Shown: positions 8,084 to 17,350, numbered from the stretch's first letter. The stretch is DNA of 64,000 nt from Chryseobacterium sp. OV279 (GCF_900128945.1 NZ_FQUD01000002.1:62001-126000), one strand, 5' to 3'. The notes: a model not told the origin generated them from the sequence alone. Program-made: numbers and translations.

Positions 8084-8570
8084 AACTTATTTAATCTTCC
8101 TGTTCACAAAGGATTTCAACTTCAAACAAATTAAGTGTTGAAAAAACTTTTGCAACTTTTGTGGTTTAAAAAAAGATTATTGATTAAGTTCTTTTGTGGT
8201 TATTTTTTGACCACGGATTTCACAGATTTTCACAGATGTTTATGTATATTATTGAGAATCAAAATCTCTGATTTTTAAAGAACTTATGTGATCTTGTAGT
8301 TCACAAAGGATTTCAACTTCAAATAACTTAAGTGTTGAAAAAACTTTTGTGTCTTTTGTGGTTTAAAAAAAGATTATTGATTAAGTTCTTTTGTGGTTAT
8401 TTTTTGACCACGGATTTCACAGATTTTCACAGATGTTTGTGTATATTATTGAGAATCAAAATCTCCGATTTTTAAAGAACTTATGTGATCTTCTTATTCA
8501 CAAAGTATTTTAACTTCAAACAACTTAAGTGTTAAAATACTTTTGTGACTTTTGTGGTTTAAAAAACTGA
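8084..8570. repeat. Tandem repeat, 197-bp unit, about 2.5 copies
   Basis: Units begin at 8084, 8281 and 8478, giving the same period of 197 bases both times. Each contains a poly-T-rich half and the words TTTGACCACGG, ATTTCACAGATTTTCACAG and GAGAATCAAAATCT. Each also contains TTATTGATTAAGTTC, which is the 3' end (stop plus last codons) of the DJ-1-like gene whose real stop is at 8571. The stop-like triplets are at 8177, 8374 and 8571. The array therefore grew by duplication of the gene end plus its flank. Confidence 0.85.
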
Positions 8571-9323
8571 TTATTGATTAAGTTCCTTTAAAATCGCCTC
8601 ACCTACACTTTTTGCAGACTGAGGATTTTGTCCTGTAATCACTCTCTGGTCTGTCACCACATGGTTTTCCCAAAGCCCTGATTTTTCAAATTCTGCGCCT
8701 CTTTCTTTCAGTTTATCTTCCAGAAGAAAAGGAACGACATTGGTTAATTTGACTTCAGCTTCTTCCTCATTGGTGAAAGCATTGATCTTTTTGCCGTCTA
8801 CCAGATACTTTCCGTTGTTCAGTTTGATATTGACCAAACCAGAAGGACCGTGACATACTGCTGCTACAATGCCGCCATTCTCATAAATTTTTGATGCAAT
8901 ACCGGCTAATTCTGTATTGTCAGCGAAATCCCACATCGCACCGTGACCTCCTGCGTAGAAGATAGCACTGTAATTGTCCGGTTTTACCTGAGAAGGCTGT
9001 AAAGAATGATCGATTTTATTTTTGTATTCTTTGTTTTCCCAGAACTCTTTGTTGACAGAATCTTTTAAATCAAATCCGTCTACCGGTGGCGTTCCACCTT
9101 TTGGGCTTACAAAATCAATTTCATATCCTGCTTTGTGCAGAACTTCCCATGGATGAGAAACTTCGCCCAGATAATATCCGGTATCTTCTCCCGTGTCCCC
9201 TTTTTTATCATGACTGGTCACGACGAATAAAATTTTCTTTTTCATACGTTGAGTTTTTTGATGTTGTGCCTGAACAAATCCTATTGTCAATAGGGTTACC
9301 AATAAAAATGCTAATTTTTTCAT
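8571..9323 (-). CDS. Secreted DJ-1/PfpI-family type 1 glutamine amidotransferase-like protein
   Basis: 250 residues from the ATG at 9323, which opens a clear signal peptide (MKKLAFLLVTLLTIGFVQAQ). The longer upstream frame places 17 polar residues in front of it and overlaps the next gene. The nucleophile elbow is AAVCHGPSGL with its Cys, and FYAGGHGAMWD is the preceding conserved strand, as in Hsp31/YhbO-like proteins. It is the last gene of the 11115-8571 operon. A role in glyoxal or carbonyl stress fits the redox neighbours but is inferred. Confidence 0.85.
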   Translation of the reverse strand: MKKLAFLLVTLLTIGFVQAQHQKTQRMKKKILFVVTSHDKKGDTGEDTGYYLGEVSHPWEVLHKAGYEIDFVSPKGGTPPVDGFDLKDSVNKEFWENKEYKNKIDHSLQPSQVKPDNYSAIFYAGGHGAMWDFADNTELAGIASKIYENGGIVAAVCHGPSGLVNIKLNNGKYLVDGKKINAFTNEEEAEVKLTNVVPFLLEDKLKERGAEFEKSGLWENHVVTDQRVITGQNPQSAKSVGEAILKELNQ

Positions 9324-9324
9324 C

Positions 9325-9612
9325 TTAAAGAATATGGGTAGTATAAATTTGTGGTTTTTCCTGTAATTTTTCATCTACTATTGCTCCGAAAGCGTGAATG
9401 TATGGCTGCTGGTTATGCTGTGCCAGTCCTTCATCGCTTTTCCAGATTTCGTAGAATATAAACTGGTTTTTATCTTCGATTCCCTGGTGAAGGCTGTACA
9501 GTTCGCACGCGTCTTCTTTTCGGGTTTCTTTGACCATATTCTGAAGAACGTCCAGAACTTCAGTACGGTGTTCTTCTTTTGCTTTGATTATTGCTGTTAG
9601 ATATATTTTCAT
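9325..9612 (-). CDS. Antibiotic biosynthesis monooxygenase (ABM) domain protein
   Basis: 95 residues, a single dimeric alpha-beta ABM domain (YgiN-like). The typical pattern is present: an opening strand ending in AIIKAKEEH, the segment CELYSLHQGIEDKNQFIFYEIW, and a closing helix KLQEKPQI. Such proteins oxidise quinols or act on aromatic substrates without cofactor. It is 2 bases downstream of the epimerase gene and 1 base upstream of the DJ-1-like gene, so it is part of a tight redox operon. Confidence 0.85.
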   Translation of the reverse strand: MKIYLTAIIKAKEEHRTEVLDVLQNMVKETRKEDACELYSLHQGIEDKNQFIFYEIWKSDEGLAQHNQQPYIHAFGAIVDEKLQEKPQIYTTHIL

Positions 9613-9614
9613 AA

Positions 9615-10499
9615 CTAAATAAATTGTTCAATAGATTGATATTGCGGCTTCCAGCCCAGTTCTGTTCTTGCTTTGTCCGCATTACACAGGCTGTTGGATG
9701 CAAATCCAAAATATCCGCCTGCCGGACCAAAAGTATTCACGGCTTCCTGTATACTCAGAGATTGCGCGGGTTGTAAATTATACTGTCTGCTGATATTTTC
9801 TGCCAGATTTCTGATCGTTGAAGATCCGTTTTCTGCATAATAAAGAGCGCCTGATTTTGCCTTTTCCAATGCGAGTACATACAAATCTGCCAGGTCTTCA
9901 ATATGGAGATTTGACCATATGTTTTCACCTTTTCCAAAATAGGTTCCAAACCCTTTTTCTTTGGAGAAACTGATCAAAGCCGGAAGCTGTATGCTGTCCT
10001 TTTTCAGTCCCAGACCTTCTCCGTAAACCATTGTGGGTACAATCACAATACTTCTTATATCTTTTTTAGCAGACTGAAGAACATAGTTGTTGATCAATAC
10101 CCTTGAAGCCATTTCCAGTCTTGGATGTAAAGGAATGTCTTCAGTATAAACAAAATCACTTTTTTCCCCATTTTCTTTTCCTCCAAAAATGGCAGAACCT
10201 GAAGTGAAAATAAATGTTTTGCCGGTCCCTTCCAGTGTATTGATAATGCTGTCCGCGGCATAGGCGTCATCAGCAGAATCTGCCGTGTGGATAATGGCAT
10301 CAGCCTGGGAAATTGCAGCTTCCAAAACGGCTTCATCGTGGATATTCCCTATAATGGGTTCAATTCCCAATTGCTTCAGCTTTTCTGCCGAATCTTCATT
10401 ACGGACAAGTCCTGATACACTGTAGTTTTTGTCTAATAACTTTCTGGCAACAGTACCACCGATATAACCGGTAATTCCTGTAATAAATATCCTTTTCAT
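9615..10499 (-). CDS. NAD-dependent epimerase/dehydratase family protein (SDR)
   Basis: 294 residues. The N-terminal ITGITGYIGGTVARKL is the extended-SDR GxxGxxG dinucleotide site. IIGNIHD and IIHTADSADD are the following strands. The canonical YxxxK is not evident, so it may be an atypical NmrA-like or reductase member. It lies 1 base downstream of the flavodoxin-fold oxidoreductase in the same operon. The substrate is unknown. Confidence 0.8.
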   Translation of the reverse strand: MKRIFITGITGYIGGTVARKLLDKNYSVSGLVRNEDSAEKLKQLGIEPIIGNIHDEAVLEAAISQADAIIHTADSADDAYAADSIINTLEGTGKTFIFTSGSAIFGGKENGEKSDFVYTEDIPLHPRLEMASRVLINNYVLQSAKKDIRSIVIVPTMVYGEGLGLKKDSIQLPALISFSKEKGFGTYFGKGENIWSNLHIEDLADLYVLALEKAKSGALYYAENGSSTIRNLAENISRQYNLQPAQSLSIQEAVNTFGPAGGYFGFASNSLCNADKARTELGWKPQYQSIEQFI

Positions 10500-10500
10500 G

Positions 10501-11115
10501 TTAAGCTAACTGTGGTTTTAATTCCTGTGCAAAAACCTGTTCAAGGTGCTCTCTGTAAAGCTTCATGTCACGTTCTATATTGGCATTTTTCTCTACATCA
10601 TGGAAGTGAAAACTTTCCATTTTTTCTAAGGAAACGAAGGCATTCATTCTATGGAAGCCAAATAAAGGTCCATTATCTACACTTGTTTCGTTGAAGAATT
10701 CTCCGGGAAGCGTAAAAGCTGTTTCAGGAGCATTCCAGCTGGTCGTCGCCATATATTTTCTTCCGCCAAGCATTCCTCCTGTTCCGTAATTGATTTCCGG
10801 GTTTTCAGCATTTCTTCCGTCACTCATGTAAATTCCTTTGGCATGTCCGGCGGTGAAAACATCATCAATATATTTTTTAAGACCGTTGGGAAGCTGGAAC
10901 CACCAGATTGGAGTATGGTAGATGATAAAATCTGCCCATACAAATTTCTTTACCTCTTCATCCTTGTCGAAACCTTCTGAAACCTGAGTAGTCTTTACTT
11001 CTATATTTCCGAATTTCTCCAGTACTTCCAAAGTATTCTGAGCAATGGTATCGTTATATTTTCCTCCGGAATGTCCGAAATTCTGTCCTCCGTTAATGAT
11101 CAATACTTTTTTCAT
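10501..11115 (-). CDS. NAD(P)H-dependent flavodoxin-fold oxidoreductase (MdaB-like)
   Basis: 204 residues. The N-terminal INGGQNFGHSGGKYN resembles the FMN/FAD phosphate loop of MdaB/KefF quinone reductases, and the segment YHTPIWWFQLPNGLKKYID is the conserved active-site region. It probably performs two-electron quinone reduction in the cytoplasm. It is the first gene of the four-gene operon with the epimerase, ABM and DJ-1-like genes, where quinone chemistry is the common theme. Confidence 0.85.
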   Translation of the reverse strand: MKKVLIINGGQNFGHSGGKYNDTIAQNTLEVLEKFGNIEVKTTQVSEGFDKDEEVKKFVWADFIIYHTPIWWFQLPNGLKKYIDDVFTAGHAKGIYMSDGRNAENPEINYGTGGMLGGRKYMATTSWNAPETAFTLPGEFFNETSVDNGPLFGFHRMNAFVSLEKMESFHFHDVEKNANIERDMKLYREHLEQVFAQELKPQLA

Positions 11116-11144
11116 TTTTTTATGATTGTTTAAATTTTATGATG

Positions 11145-11152
11145 CAAAGTTA
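11145..11152 (-). promoter_or_regulatory. -7 box of the redox operon
   Basis: On the minus strand the box reads TAACTTTG, a TAnnTTTG match about 30 bases before the first start codon of the MdaB-like gene. Confidence 0.5.
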
Positions 11153-11300
11153 GTTCGGGGTGTTGTATAATAAAAATAGCATGAATTATATCTAAGTATT
11201 AGAATACTGATAGTTTAAATTTTGTCATTCATGTGAAATGTCATACAGCTTATTGATTCCATTGTCCCGCGTGTCCAGTAAATTTGTTAGGATTAATAGA

Positions 11301-12053
11301 ATGGATATGATACAGATTGCAGTTTTTAGTGATGTGCACGGAAATCTTCCTGCGTTGAATGCGGTGTTGGAGGATATAGAGAAAAGAGGAATTCAGCAGA
11401 AATTCTGTCTGGGAGATCTGGTAGATTTTGCTCCGTGGGGAAATGAAGTCACTGAAAAGATAAAGCATCTCAACATTCCCTGCCTGATGGGGAATCATGA
11501 TGAAAGAATTGCTTTCAATATTCCCGTAGTTCCTTTATCAAAACATTCGAAGGAAGAAACAGAGGCCAGATTCATTGCTATTGATCACTCCAAACAGCAT
11601 ATTACGAAAGAGAATAAACAGTTTTTATCAACACTTCCTTTTCATTTAAAATTAAACTATAAAGTAGGGAAGACGCATTGGAATATTCAGCTTGTGCATT
11701 CAAGTCTGTCCAGCAATGATACGTATTTGTATGAATCTGAGAATGATGAGGTTTTTGCAGCTATGCTTAAGGAATCTCAATCCGATACCGTTGTCATGGG
11801 GCATACTCATTTGTCGTTTAAAAAATCTTTTGAAAATAATAAATGGGCCATAAACTGTGGTTCTGTAGGCCGTTCCAAGGAAGAGAACCGTTTAGCTTCT
11901 TACTTGGTTTTAACGATGAGCGAAGAACAAATTATTCCGGAAATTATACAGATCGCTTACCCGCTTGAAGAAACCGTCCGCGCCATAGAAGAGAGCGGAA
12001 TTCCGAATTATTATGCTGATTTTTTAAGAAATGAAAAAGCTTTGGTGCTTTAA
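11301..12053 (+). CDS. Metallophosphatase family protein (YfcE-like)
   Basis: 250 residues from the ATG at 11301 (MDMIQIAVF). The longer frame from 11238 adds 21 residues ahead of the first beta strand and is unlikely. Metal-binding motifs appear in order: FSDVHGNLPAL, LGDLVDFAPWG, MGNHDER, LVHSS and VMGHTHLSF. All ligand residues for a dinuclear centre are present. The family hydrolyses phosphodiesters or phosphomonoesters; the substrate cannot be told. Confidence 0.85.
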   Translation: MDMIQIAVFSDVHGNLPALNAVLEDIEKRGIQQKFCLGDLVDFAPWGNEVTEKIKHLNIPCLMGNHDERIAFNIPVVPLSKHSKEETEARFIAIDHSKQHITKENKQFLSTLPFHLKLNYKVGKTHWNIQLVHSSLSSNDTYLYESENDEVFAAMLKESQSDTVVMGHTHLSFKKSFENNKWAINCGSVGRSKEENRLASYLVLTMSEEQIIPEIIQIAYPLEETVRAIEESGIPNYYADFLRNEKALVL

Positions 12054-12123
12054 AATATTTTCCAAATTAAATTCAAATTATTGATTTTTAGCATTTTGTA
12101 AATAGTCGAACGTTGTTTTATAG

Positions 12124-12168
12124 AAAGCCGAACTCATTTTATCCGTTAAAATCAGTTCGACTTTTTTT
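12124..12168 (+). terminator. Rho-independent terminator after the metallophosphatase gene
   Basis: A long stem joins AAAGCCGAACTCATTTTA to TAAAATCAGTTCGACTTT around a short loop, followed by T residues. Confidence 0.75.
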
Positions 12169-12231
12169 ATCCGGACCTTTCTGAAAATTTTCTGATTCAT
12201 CTTTGCATCAGATTATTAAAATTTAGAAATC

Positions 12232-13176
12232 ATGAAAAAAACAGCCCTGCTTATTCTTTTATTGTTATCAGTATTTTGTTTGGCACAAGCCGTAAAAGTT
12301 GACACTATCCTCACCCCCGAAATTGGAGGAATAAAACAAGCCATCGAAATTAAAACCGATGATTCCACTAAGCCGATACTTCTGTTTTTATCAGGAGGCC
12401 CGGGAAGTTCAATGATGAAAAATGCGGATTCTTTTACTCATATTTTAAAAAATAAATTCACCATTGTTCAGTGGGATCAGAGAGATGCCGGAAAAACACT
12501 GGCATTAAACCCTTCTCCGGTTCAGCCATCCGTTGAGCTCATGGGGAAAGACACCTATGAAGTGATCAATTTTCTTAGAAAGCAGCTCAAGCGGGAAAAA
12601 GTATACCTGCTGGGAAGTTCATGGGGAAATGCTTTAGGTTTTTACATTGTCAGAAATCATCCTGAACTTCTGCATGCTTATTTTGCAGTCAATCCTGTGA
12701 TCAGTCAGCTGGCCAGTGAAAAGGAACTGCTTACGATTCTGAAAAATCATTTTAAAGAAGATCCTGTTGCCAGCAAAGAATTGGCGAGCGTGCATATTCC
12801 GTTTACGATAGATGAAGATCTGTTTTATCTTAGAAAATGGCTTTTTTATAAAGACGGTAAAAAGAATGTCACCAGTGATGATTTCAAAAAAGGTTTTCTT
12901 CAGTGGTCCAAAACATGGTCGCCAGCCTGGAATGAAGTCATGAAAATAGATTTACCGAAGACTTTAAAGAAAGTGAACTGTCCGATCTATTTTTTCGTCG
13001 GGAAAAACGATATCCAAACGTCTACCGCCATTACAAAAAAATATTTTGAGCAGGTAAAAGCACCTAAGAAAGATCTGTTTTTATTTGAAAACTCAGGACA
13101 TCAGATCCATAAGGACGAGCCGGAACTGTTTCAAAATAGAATCATGAAAACAATTAGCGTATTAAATTCAAATTAA
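12232..13176 (+). CDS. Secreted alpha/beta hydrolase (proline iminopeptidase-like)
   Basis: 314 residues with a signal peptide ending in CLAQA. LFLSGGPGSS forms the oxyanion-hole strand, VQWDQRDAGKT the next strand, and GSSWGN carries the nucleophile Ser. The acid is likely in VGKNDIQT and the base His in NSGHQIHKDEP. The HGGPG-like opening resembles S33 peptidases. It is followed after 12 bases by a serine hydrolase with a similar leader. Confidence 0.85.
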   Translation: MKKTALLILLLLSVFCLAQAVKVDTILTPEIGGIKQAIEIKTDDSTKPILLFLSGGPGSSMMKNADSFTHILKNKFTIVQWDQRDAGKTLALNPSPVQPSVELMGKDTYEVINFLRKQLKREKVYLLGSSWGNALGFYIVRNHPELLHAYFAVNPVISQLASEKELLTILKNHFKEDPVASKELASVHIPFTIDEDLFYLRKWLFYKDGKKNVTSDDFKKGFLQWSKTWSPAWNEVMKIDLPKTLKKVNCPIYFFVGKNDIQTSTAITKKYFEQVKAPKKDLFLFENSGHQIHKDEPELFQNRIMKTISVLNSN

Positions 13177-13188
13177 AGCGTAGAAACC

Positions 13189-14310
13189 ATGAAAAAAACG
13201 ATTCTTTTTACTGTATCATTTCTCTCAGTATTTTGTTTAGGACAAAAGTCAATCAAAGAAACCGTCAATCTGAAATCAATAGTTGATCATGCCGTGAATA
13301 AGATGGTTGAAAAACCAGTGATCAACGATGTCTCGATCGGAATTGTTTACCAGGGACAGGAATACATAGGGCATTATGGTGAATTGGAAAAAGGAAAATC
13401 CAACCTGCCGAATAATGAAACCATCTATGAGATCGGTTCCCTGAGTAAAACTTTAACCGGAACATTAGTAGCGAAAGCTGTTTTGGATAAAAAATTAAAG
13501 CTTGAAGACCCTGTTCAGAAATATTTATCTGAAGATTATCCTAACCTGGTTTTCAATGGTCATCCCGTTCTTATAAAGGATTTGGTGACTCACACAAGTG
13601 GCTTGCCTAAAATGCTGCCTTTGGAAGTGAATGCGGTACTGAATGATTTCACGAATGAAAAAGCACCTGAGAATACCAATAACATCTTGAAAAACTATAA
13701 ACAAAAAGATTTTTTAAGAGACCTGCACACTGTAAAACTGGATGCAGTACCGGGACATAAATTTTCATATTCAAATGCCGGTATTGAACTTTTAAGTGCT
13801 GTTTTAGAAAAAGCCTATCATAAAAATTTTGAAGTTTTATTGAAAGAATATTTTGCTGATAACCTTCAAATGAAGCATACGAAGATTAATTTATCAAAAA
13901 AAGAAGAAGCCCATCTGGCCGTAGGATATCATTGTGATTATAATGCCATAGCTCCTCATTTAATGCCATCACTTTGGGGATCATCAGGTAACGTAAAAAC
14001 AACGCTTCCGGACATGACGGAATACATAAAGTATCAGTTAAAAAATACTCCTGAAATAGCAGAATCGCATAAGCCTTTGGTTAAAATTGATGATACGTTC
14101 AGTTCAGGATATGCGTGGAGAGTCATTACGGATGAAAAATTGGGAACTTTGTATAAGCATCATGGCGGTGTTTTTCGTGCACAGTGCTTTATCTACATCA
14201 TACCAAAATATAATCTTGGCGTTTTTATTATAACCAATCAAAGTGGCGTAAATACAGCAAAAGATATGCAGAGTGTACTCGATGAAATATTGGCAGGTTT
14301 ATCATTATAA
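13189..14310 (+). CDS. Secreted serine hydrolase, beta-lactamase (class C) fold
   Basis: 373 residues with a signal peptide ending in FCLGQ. The three motifs of penicillin-binding and class C-like enzymes are present: SxxK in EIGSLSKTLTG, YxN in FSYSNAGIE and HxG in KHHGGVFRA. It is probably a periplasmic esterase or D-aminopeptidase-type enzyme rather than a true beta-lactamase. Co-transcribed with the alpha/beta hydrolase. Confidence 0.85.
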   Translation: MKKTILFTVSFLSVFCLGQKSIKETVNLKSIVDHAVNKMVEKPVINDVSIGIVYQGQEYIGHYGELEKGKSNLPNNETIYEIGSLSKTLTGTLVAKAVLDKKLKLEDPVQKYLSEDYPNLVFNGHPVLIKDLVTHTSGLPKMLPLEVNAVLNDFTNEKAPENTNNILKNYKQKDFLRDLHTVKLDAVPGHKFSYSNAGIELLSAVLEKAYHKNFEVLLKEYFADNLQMKHTKINLSKKEEAHLAVGYHCDYNAIAPHLMPSLWGSSGNVKTTLPDMTEYIKYQLKNTPEIAESHKPLVKIDDTFSSGYAWRVITDEKLGTLYKHHGGVFRAQCFIYIIPKYNLGVFIITNQSGVNTAKDMQSVLDEILAGLSL

Positions 14311-14331
14311 TAATTATTGCATAACTTTGTA

Positions 14332-14339
14332 TCAGAATA
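14332..14339 (+). promoter_or_regulatory. -7 box of the LysR-type gene
   Basis: TAACTTTG matches TAnnTTTG. The predicted transcription start near 14345 lies after the ATG at 14343, which favours the ATG at 14355 as the true LysR start. Confidence 0.45.
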
Positions 14340-14354
14340 TTAATGATTAAAGTT

Positions 14355-15275
14355 ATGGTCAATCTAGAATGGTACCGCACTTTTAAAGCGATATACAAAA
14401 CCGGAACACTCACGGGTGCTGCAGATTCCCTGTTTATTTCGCAGCCCGGAGTAAGTCTTCATTTAAGCTCACTGGAAGCTTATGTAGGCTATAAATTATT
14501 TGACAGAACCGGAAGGAAAATGATTCCTACCGAAAGAGGAAAAGTTTTATTCAATGCCGTTTCTGAGCCGATTGGCAGGCTGGAAGATGTGGAGAAGAAT
14601 TTTCAGAAATCCACGGAAAAACTGACGCCGACGATCAGTGTGGGCATGTGCTTTGAAACATTTCAGACCACTCTGGAGCAGTATGTTTCTACGTTACCTT
14701 TTAACCTCATTATCAGTTTCGGACAGTATCCGGAAATGCTGGACCAGCTCGATAAGGGGATTTTGGATCTTATTATTACCCCAAAAAAAGGAGTTTCTCC
14801 CAATATTGAGCATGAAGCATTTTCTTCCGAACAGATTATTCTGGTAGGTGGAAAAAATGTAGATACGGAAAGTTTTCAGGAAGTCGTTCATACGAAAGGA
14901 ACCGAACATATCGAGGAATGGCTGAAGCAGGAAAAATGGTACGGAACAACGGGAGATATGGAACATCTTTTTCAGTTCTGGATTATGAATTTTGGTCATA
15001 AACCCAACTTTCGTCCGAATTATATTGTTCCGAATTTAAACTCAATCATCCGTTGTCTGAAAGGCGGAACCGGACTGGCGGTGGTTCCCGATTTTCTATG
15101 TAAAAATGAAATAGAAAACGGAGATCTTAAACTGATCTGGGAAGGTGAGAAAAAATTGGAAAACACTTTGTATTTTGGTTGTAGGAAGAAAACCAATTAT
15201 CAATCAGAGATTGATCATATCAAAGGATTATTCAGAAAGGTCATGAGCAAGAAGGATCATGTCGCGCAGCTGTAA
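14355..15275 (+). CDS. LysR-family transcriptional regulator
   Basis: 306 residues from the ATG at 14355 (MVNLEWYRTF); an ATG at 14343 adds four residues. The N-terminal winged helix is clear: YKTGTLTGAADSLFISQPGVSLHLSSLE. A periplasmic-binding-like effector domain follows from about residue 90. Its target and ligand are unknown. The last 48 bases overlap the convergent GNAT gene, an unusual but real-looking tail-to-tail overlap because both frames keep family features there. Confidence 0.85.
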   Translation: MVNLEWYRTFKAIYKTGTLTGAADSLFISQPGVSLHLSSLEAYVGYKLFDRTGRKMIPTERGKVLFNAVSEPIGRLEDVEKNFQKSTEKLTPTISVGMCFETFQTTLEQYVSTLPFNLIISFGQYPEMLDQLDKGILDLIITPKKGVSPNIEHEAFSSEQIILVGGKNVDTESFQEVVHTKGTEHIEEWLKQEKWYGTTGDMEHLFQFWIMNFGHKPNFRPNYIVPNLNSIIRCLKGGTGLAVVPDFLCKNEIENGDLKLIWEGEKKLENTLYFGCRKKTNYQSEIDHIKGLFRKVMSKKDHVAQL

Positions 15276-15695
15276 TCCGTTTTCATAAATAGGGAGTGGG
15301 TAATTTTCTAGAAAAAAGTTTTTACGCACTCCCATTTTTATAAAACCGTTCTTTTCATAGAATTTAATCTGCTGAAATCCTGTATCTGAGGTGCCTACGA
15401 CTAAAGTGGTATAGTTGCTTTCTTTCGCAATTACTTTAGCCCGATCCATAAGAATACCGCCGATTCCCTGGCTTCTGTGGCTTTCAATAACGGCCATATT
15501 TTTAATTTCCAGTTCTGTGATGCTGTTTTGATACAAGGCCATCACAGCAACATCCTGAAGACCATCATCTAAAAGATAAATGTCAGAATCAAAAATGTAC
15601 TGATCAATAGCATCAACTGTTTCATCCGCAAGCAGCAAAAGCTCATACGGAATACCTGAAACCGAATCTATTTTTCTAAGTGTAAATTTTTCCAT
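15228..15695 (-). CDS. GNAT-family N-acetyltransferase
   Basis: 155 residues. The acetyl-CoA loop is SHRSQGIGGILM (R/QxxGxG/A type) near residue 75, and FYEKNGF is the conserved late motif. The substrate is unknown. It sits 1 base downstream of a second GNAT gene, so the two are expressed together. Confidence 0.85.
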   Translation of the reverse strand: MEKFTLRKIDSVSGIPYELLLLADETVDAIDQYIFDSDIYLLDDGLQDVAVMALYQNSITELEIKNMAVIESHRSQGIGGILMDRAKVIAKESNYTTLVVGTSDTGFQQIKFYEKNGFIKMGVRKNFFLENYPLPIYENGLQLRDMILLAHDLSE

Positions 15696-15696
15696 T

Positions 15697-16149
15697 CTAA
15701 AGACTCATATGGATAATAGGATAATCTTTTCCTGAACCGTCTTTTTCCGATCTCCCGATCTGTTTGAAACCCATTTTCTCATAAAATCGTATGGCTTGGG
15801 GATTCTGTTCATTGACATCAACTTTAGTCAAACCCGTTGTCTTTTTCATAAACTCGTACAGCTTTTTGCCGTATCCTTTTCCCCGCATCTCATTATGGAT
15901 AAAAAGCATTTCCAGATTGCCTTCTGCTACGGAAGCAAAACCTTCTGCCTGATCATTTTCTACCAGTAAATAAACTTGCAGATGAGGAAGATAATCTCTC
16001 GGAATAACTTCTTTAAAATAATTGAAATCCTCTTCAGCAAGGAAATCGTGGGTCGCGAGTACAGCAGATTCCCAGATCTCCATAATTCTTGGATAATCTT
16101 CTGCCTGTGCTAATCTGATTGAATGTGACATTGTTTGGATTTGCTGCAA
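15697..16149 (-). CDS. GNAT-family N-acetyltransferase
   Basis: 150 residues. The acetyl-CoA loop is NEMRGKGYGKKLYEFM, and the terminal motif NPQAIRFYEKMGFKQIGR is textbook GNAT. The ATG at 16131 (MSHSIRLAQ) is a good alternative start because IRLAQAEDY is the usual first strand. The substrate is unknown; it forms an operon with the GNAT downstream. Confidence 0.85.
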   Translation of the reverse strand: MQQIQTMSHSIRLAQAEDYPRIMEIWESAVLATHDFLAEEDFNYFKEVIPRDYLPHLQVYLLVENDQAEGFASVAEGNLEMLFIHNEMRGKGYGKKLYEFMKKTTGLTKVDVNEQNPQAIRFYEKMGFKQIGRSEKDGSGKDYPIIHMSL

Positions 16150-16380
16150 AAATAGGGAAAATTAGATGTTAGAGGTTAGAAATTAGAAGTTAGAAATTGG
16201 GAACTCCGTTGAGGAGAGTTGATTTTGAAGAACAAGAATACAGAACAGTTAAAAACAAAAAATATCTGTTAACAGTCTCCCAATACTTTAAAAACAGTAA
16301 AAATGGTAAGTAAGAATCCCGATTTTTTGTCGCAAATTTGTTAGGCTATACATTAATATTAAAATTGAAATTTAAAAATT

Positions 16381-17256
16381 ATGCAAAACAAAACATATAC
16401 AGGGCAGCCTGTAGTGACCTTAAATAACGGGGTGGATATTCCGGCCTTAGGCTTTGGAGTTTGGCAGATGGAGAATCTGGAAGAATGTGAAAGAGCGGTA
16501 GTAAAAGCGATACAGACTGGATACAGAATGATCGATACGGCAGCCATTTACCAGAATGAAACGGCAGTAGGAAAGGCGGTGAAAGACAGCGGTGTGAGCA
16601 GAGATGACCTGTTTATCACTTCAAAAGTGTGGGTGCAGGATCATGGCTACGAACAGGCAAAAAAAGCGTTTCAAAGAACACTGGACAGACTTCAGATGGA
16701 TTATCTGGACCTGTATCTGATCCACTGGCCTTACGGAGATTTCATCGGAACATGGAAAGCTTTGGAGGAATTATACAGTGAAGGGAAAATCAAAGCGATC
16801 GGGGTATGTAATTTTACGGTTGAAAAACTAGAGGAATTAAAAGCCAATTCAACAGTTGCTCCGGTGATCAACCAAATTGAACTTCACCCGGTTTTCCAGC
16901 AGAAAGAACTTCAGGTGTACAACAGAGAAAATAACATCATCACACAGCCGTGGAGCCCGCTTGGAAACGGAAATGCAGATCTTCTGAATAGCGCTGAATT
17001 AAAAGCAATCGCTGAGAAATACAATAAAACGGTGGCTCAGGTGATTTTAAGATGGCACCTTCAGGAAGGATTTGTGGTTATTCCAAAATCGGTGACACCA
17101 TCCAGAATTGAAGAAAACTTTAATGTTTTTGATTTCGAACTGAGTGCAGATGAAATAAATACGGTTCGTTCTTTAGATACCGGAAAAAGACTGTTCTTCG
17201 ATCCTAAAGATCCTGAATGGGAGGAAAAAATGCTAAATGTTGTAGCAGATATTTAA
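16381..17256 (+). CDS. Aldo/keto reductase (AKR5-like)
   Basis: 291 residues. The catalytic residues are readable: Asp and Tyr in MIDTAAIYQNE, Lys in TSKVWV and His in LIHWPYG. The cofactor loop VIPKSVTPSRIEEN is canonical. It resembles 2,5-diketo-D-gluconate reductase-type enzymes (AKR5). It is monocistronic, with an inverted repeat downstream. Confidence 0.9.
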   Translation: MQNKTYTGQPVVTLNNGVDIPALGFGVWQMENLEECERAVVKAIQTGYRMIDTAAIYQNETAVGKAVKDSGVSRDDLFITSKVWVQDHGYEQAKKAFQRTLDRLQMDYLDLYLIHWPYGDFIGTWKALEELYSEGKIKAIGVCNFTVEKLEELKANSTVAPVINQIELHPVFQQKELQVYNRENNIITQPWSPLGNGNADLLNSAELKAIAEKYNKTVAQVILRWHLQEGFVVIPKSVTPSRIEENFNVFDFELSADEINTVRSLDTGKRLFFDPKDPEWEEKMLNVVADI

Positions 17257-17278
17257 GCGCATAACTCAAAATTAATTG

Positions 17279-17350
17279 TCCCGCAGATCAAATGGATTAT
17301 ACAGATTTTAATAGAATCATGTGGCGTCAGTTTAATCTGCGGGATATTTT
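17279..17350 (+). terminator. Inverted repeat after the aldo/keto reductase gene
   Basis: TCCCGCAGAT at 17279-17288 pairs with ATCTGCGGGA at 17335-17344, followed by a T run. The cgcagat wording resembles an interspersed repeat that may double as a terminator; the loop of about 46 bases is long. Confidence 0.45.

Noticed and set aside
8084..8570. Tandem array as a CRISPR or satellite with spacers
   Set aside because: The 197-bp units are alike over their whole length, so there are no spacers, and no cas gene is nearby.
13189..14310. True beta-lactamase resistance gene
   Set aside because: SxxK, YxN and HxG motifs also occur in many esterases and peptidases; nothing here shows beta-lactam hydrolysis.
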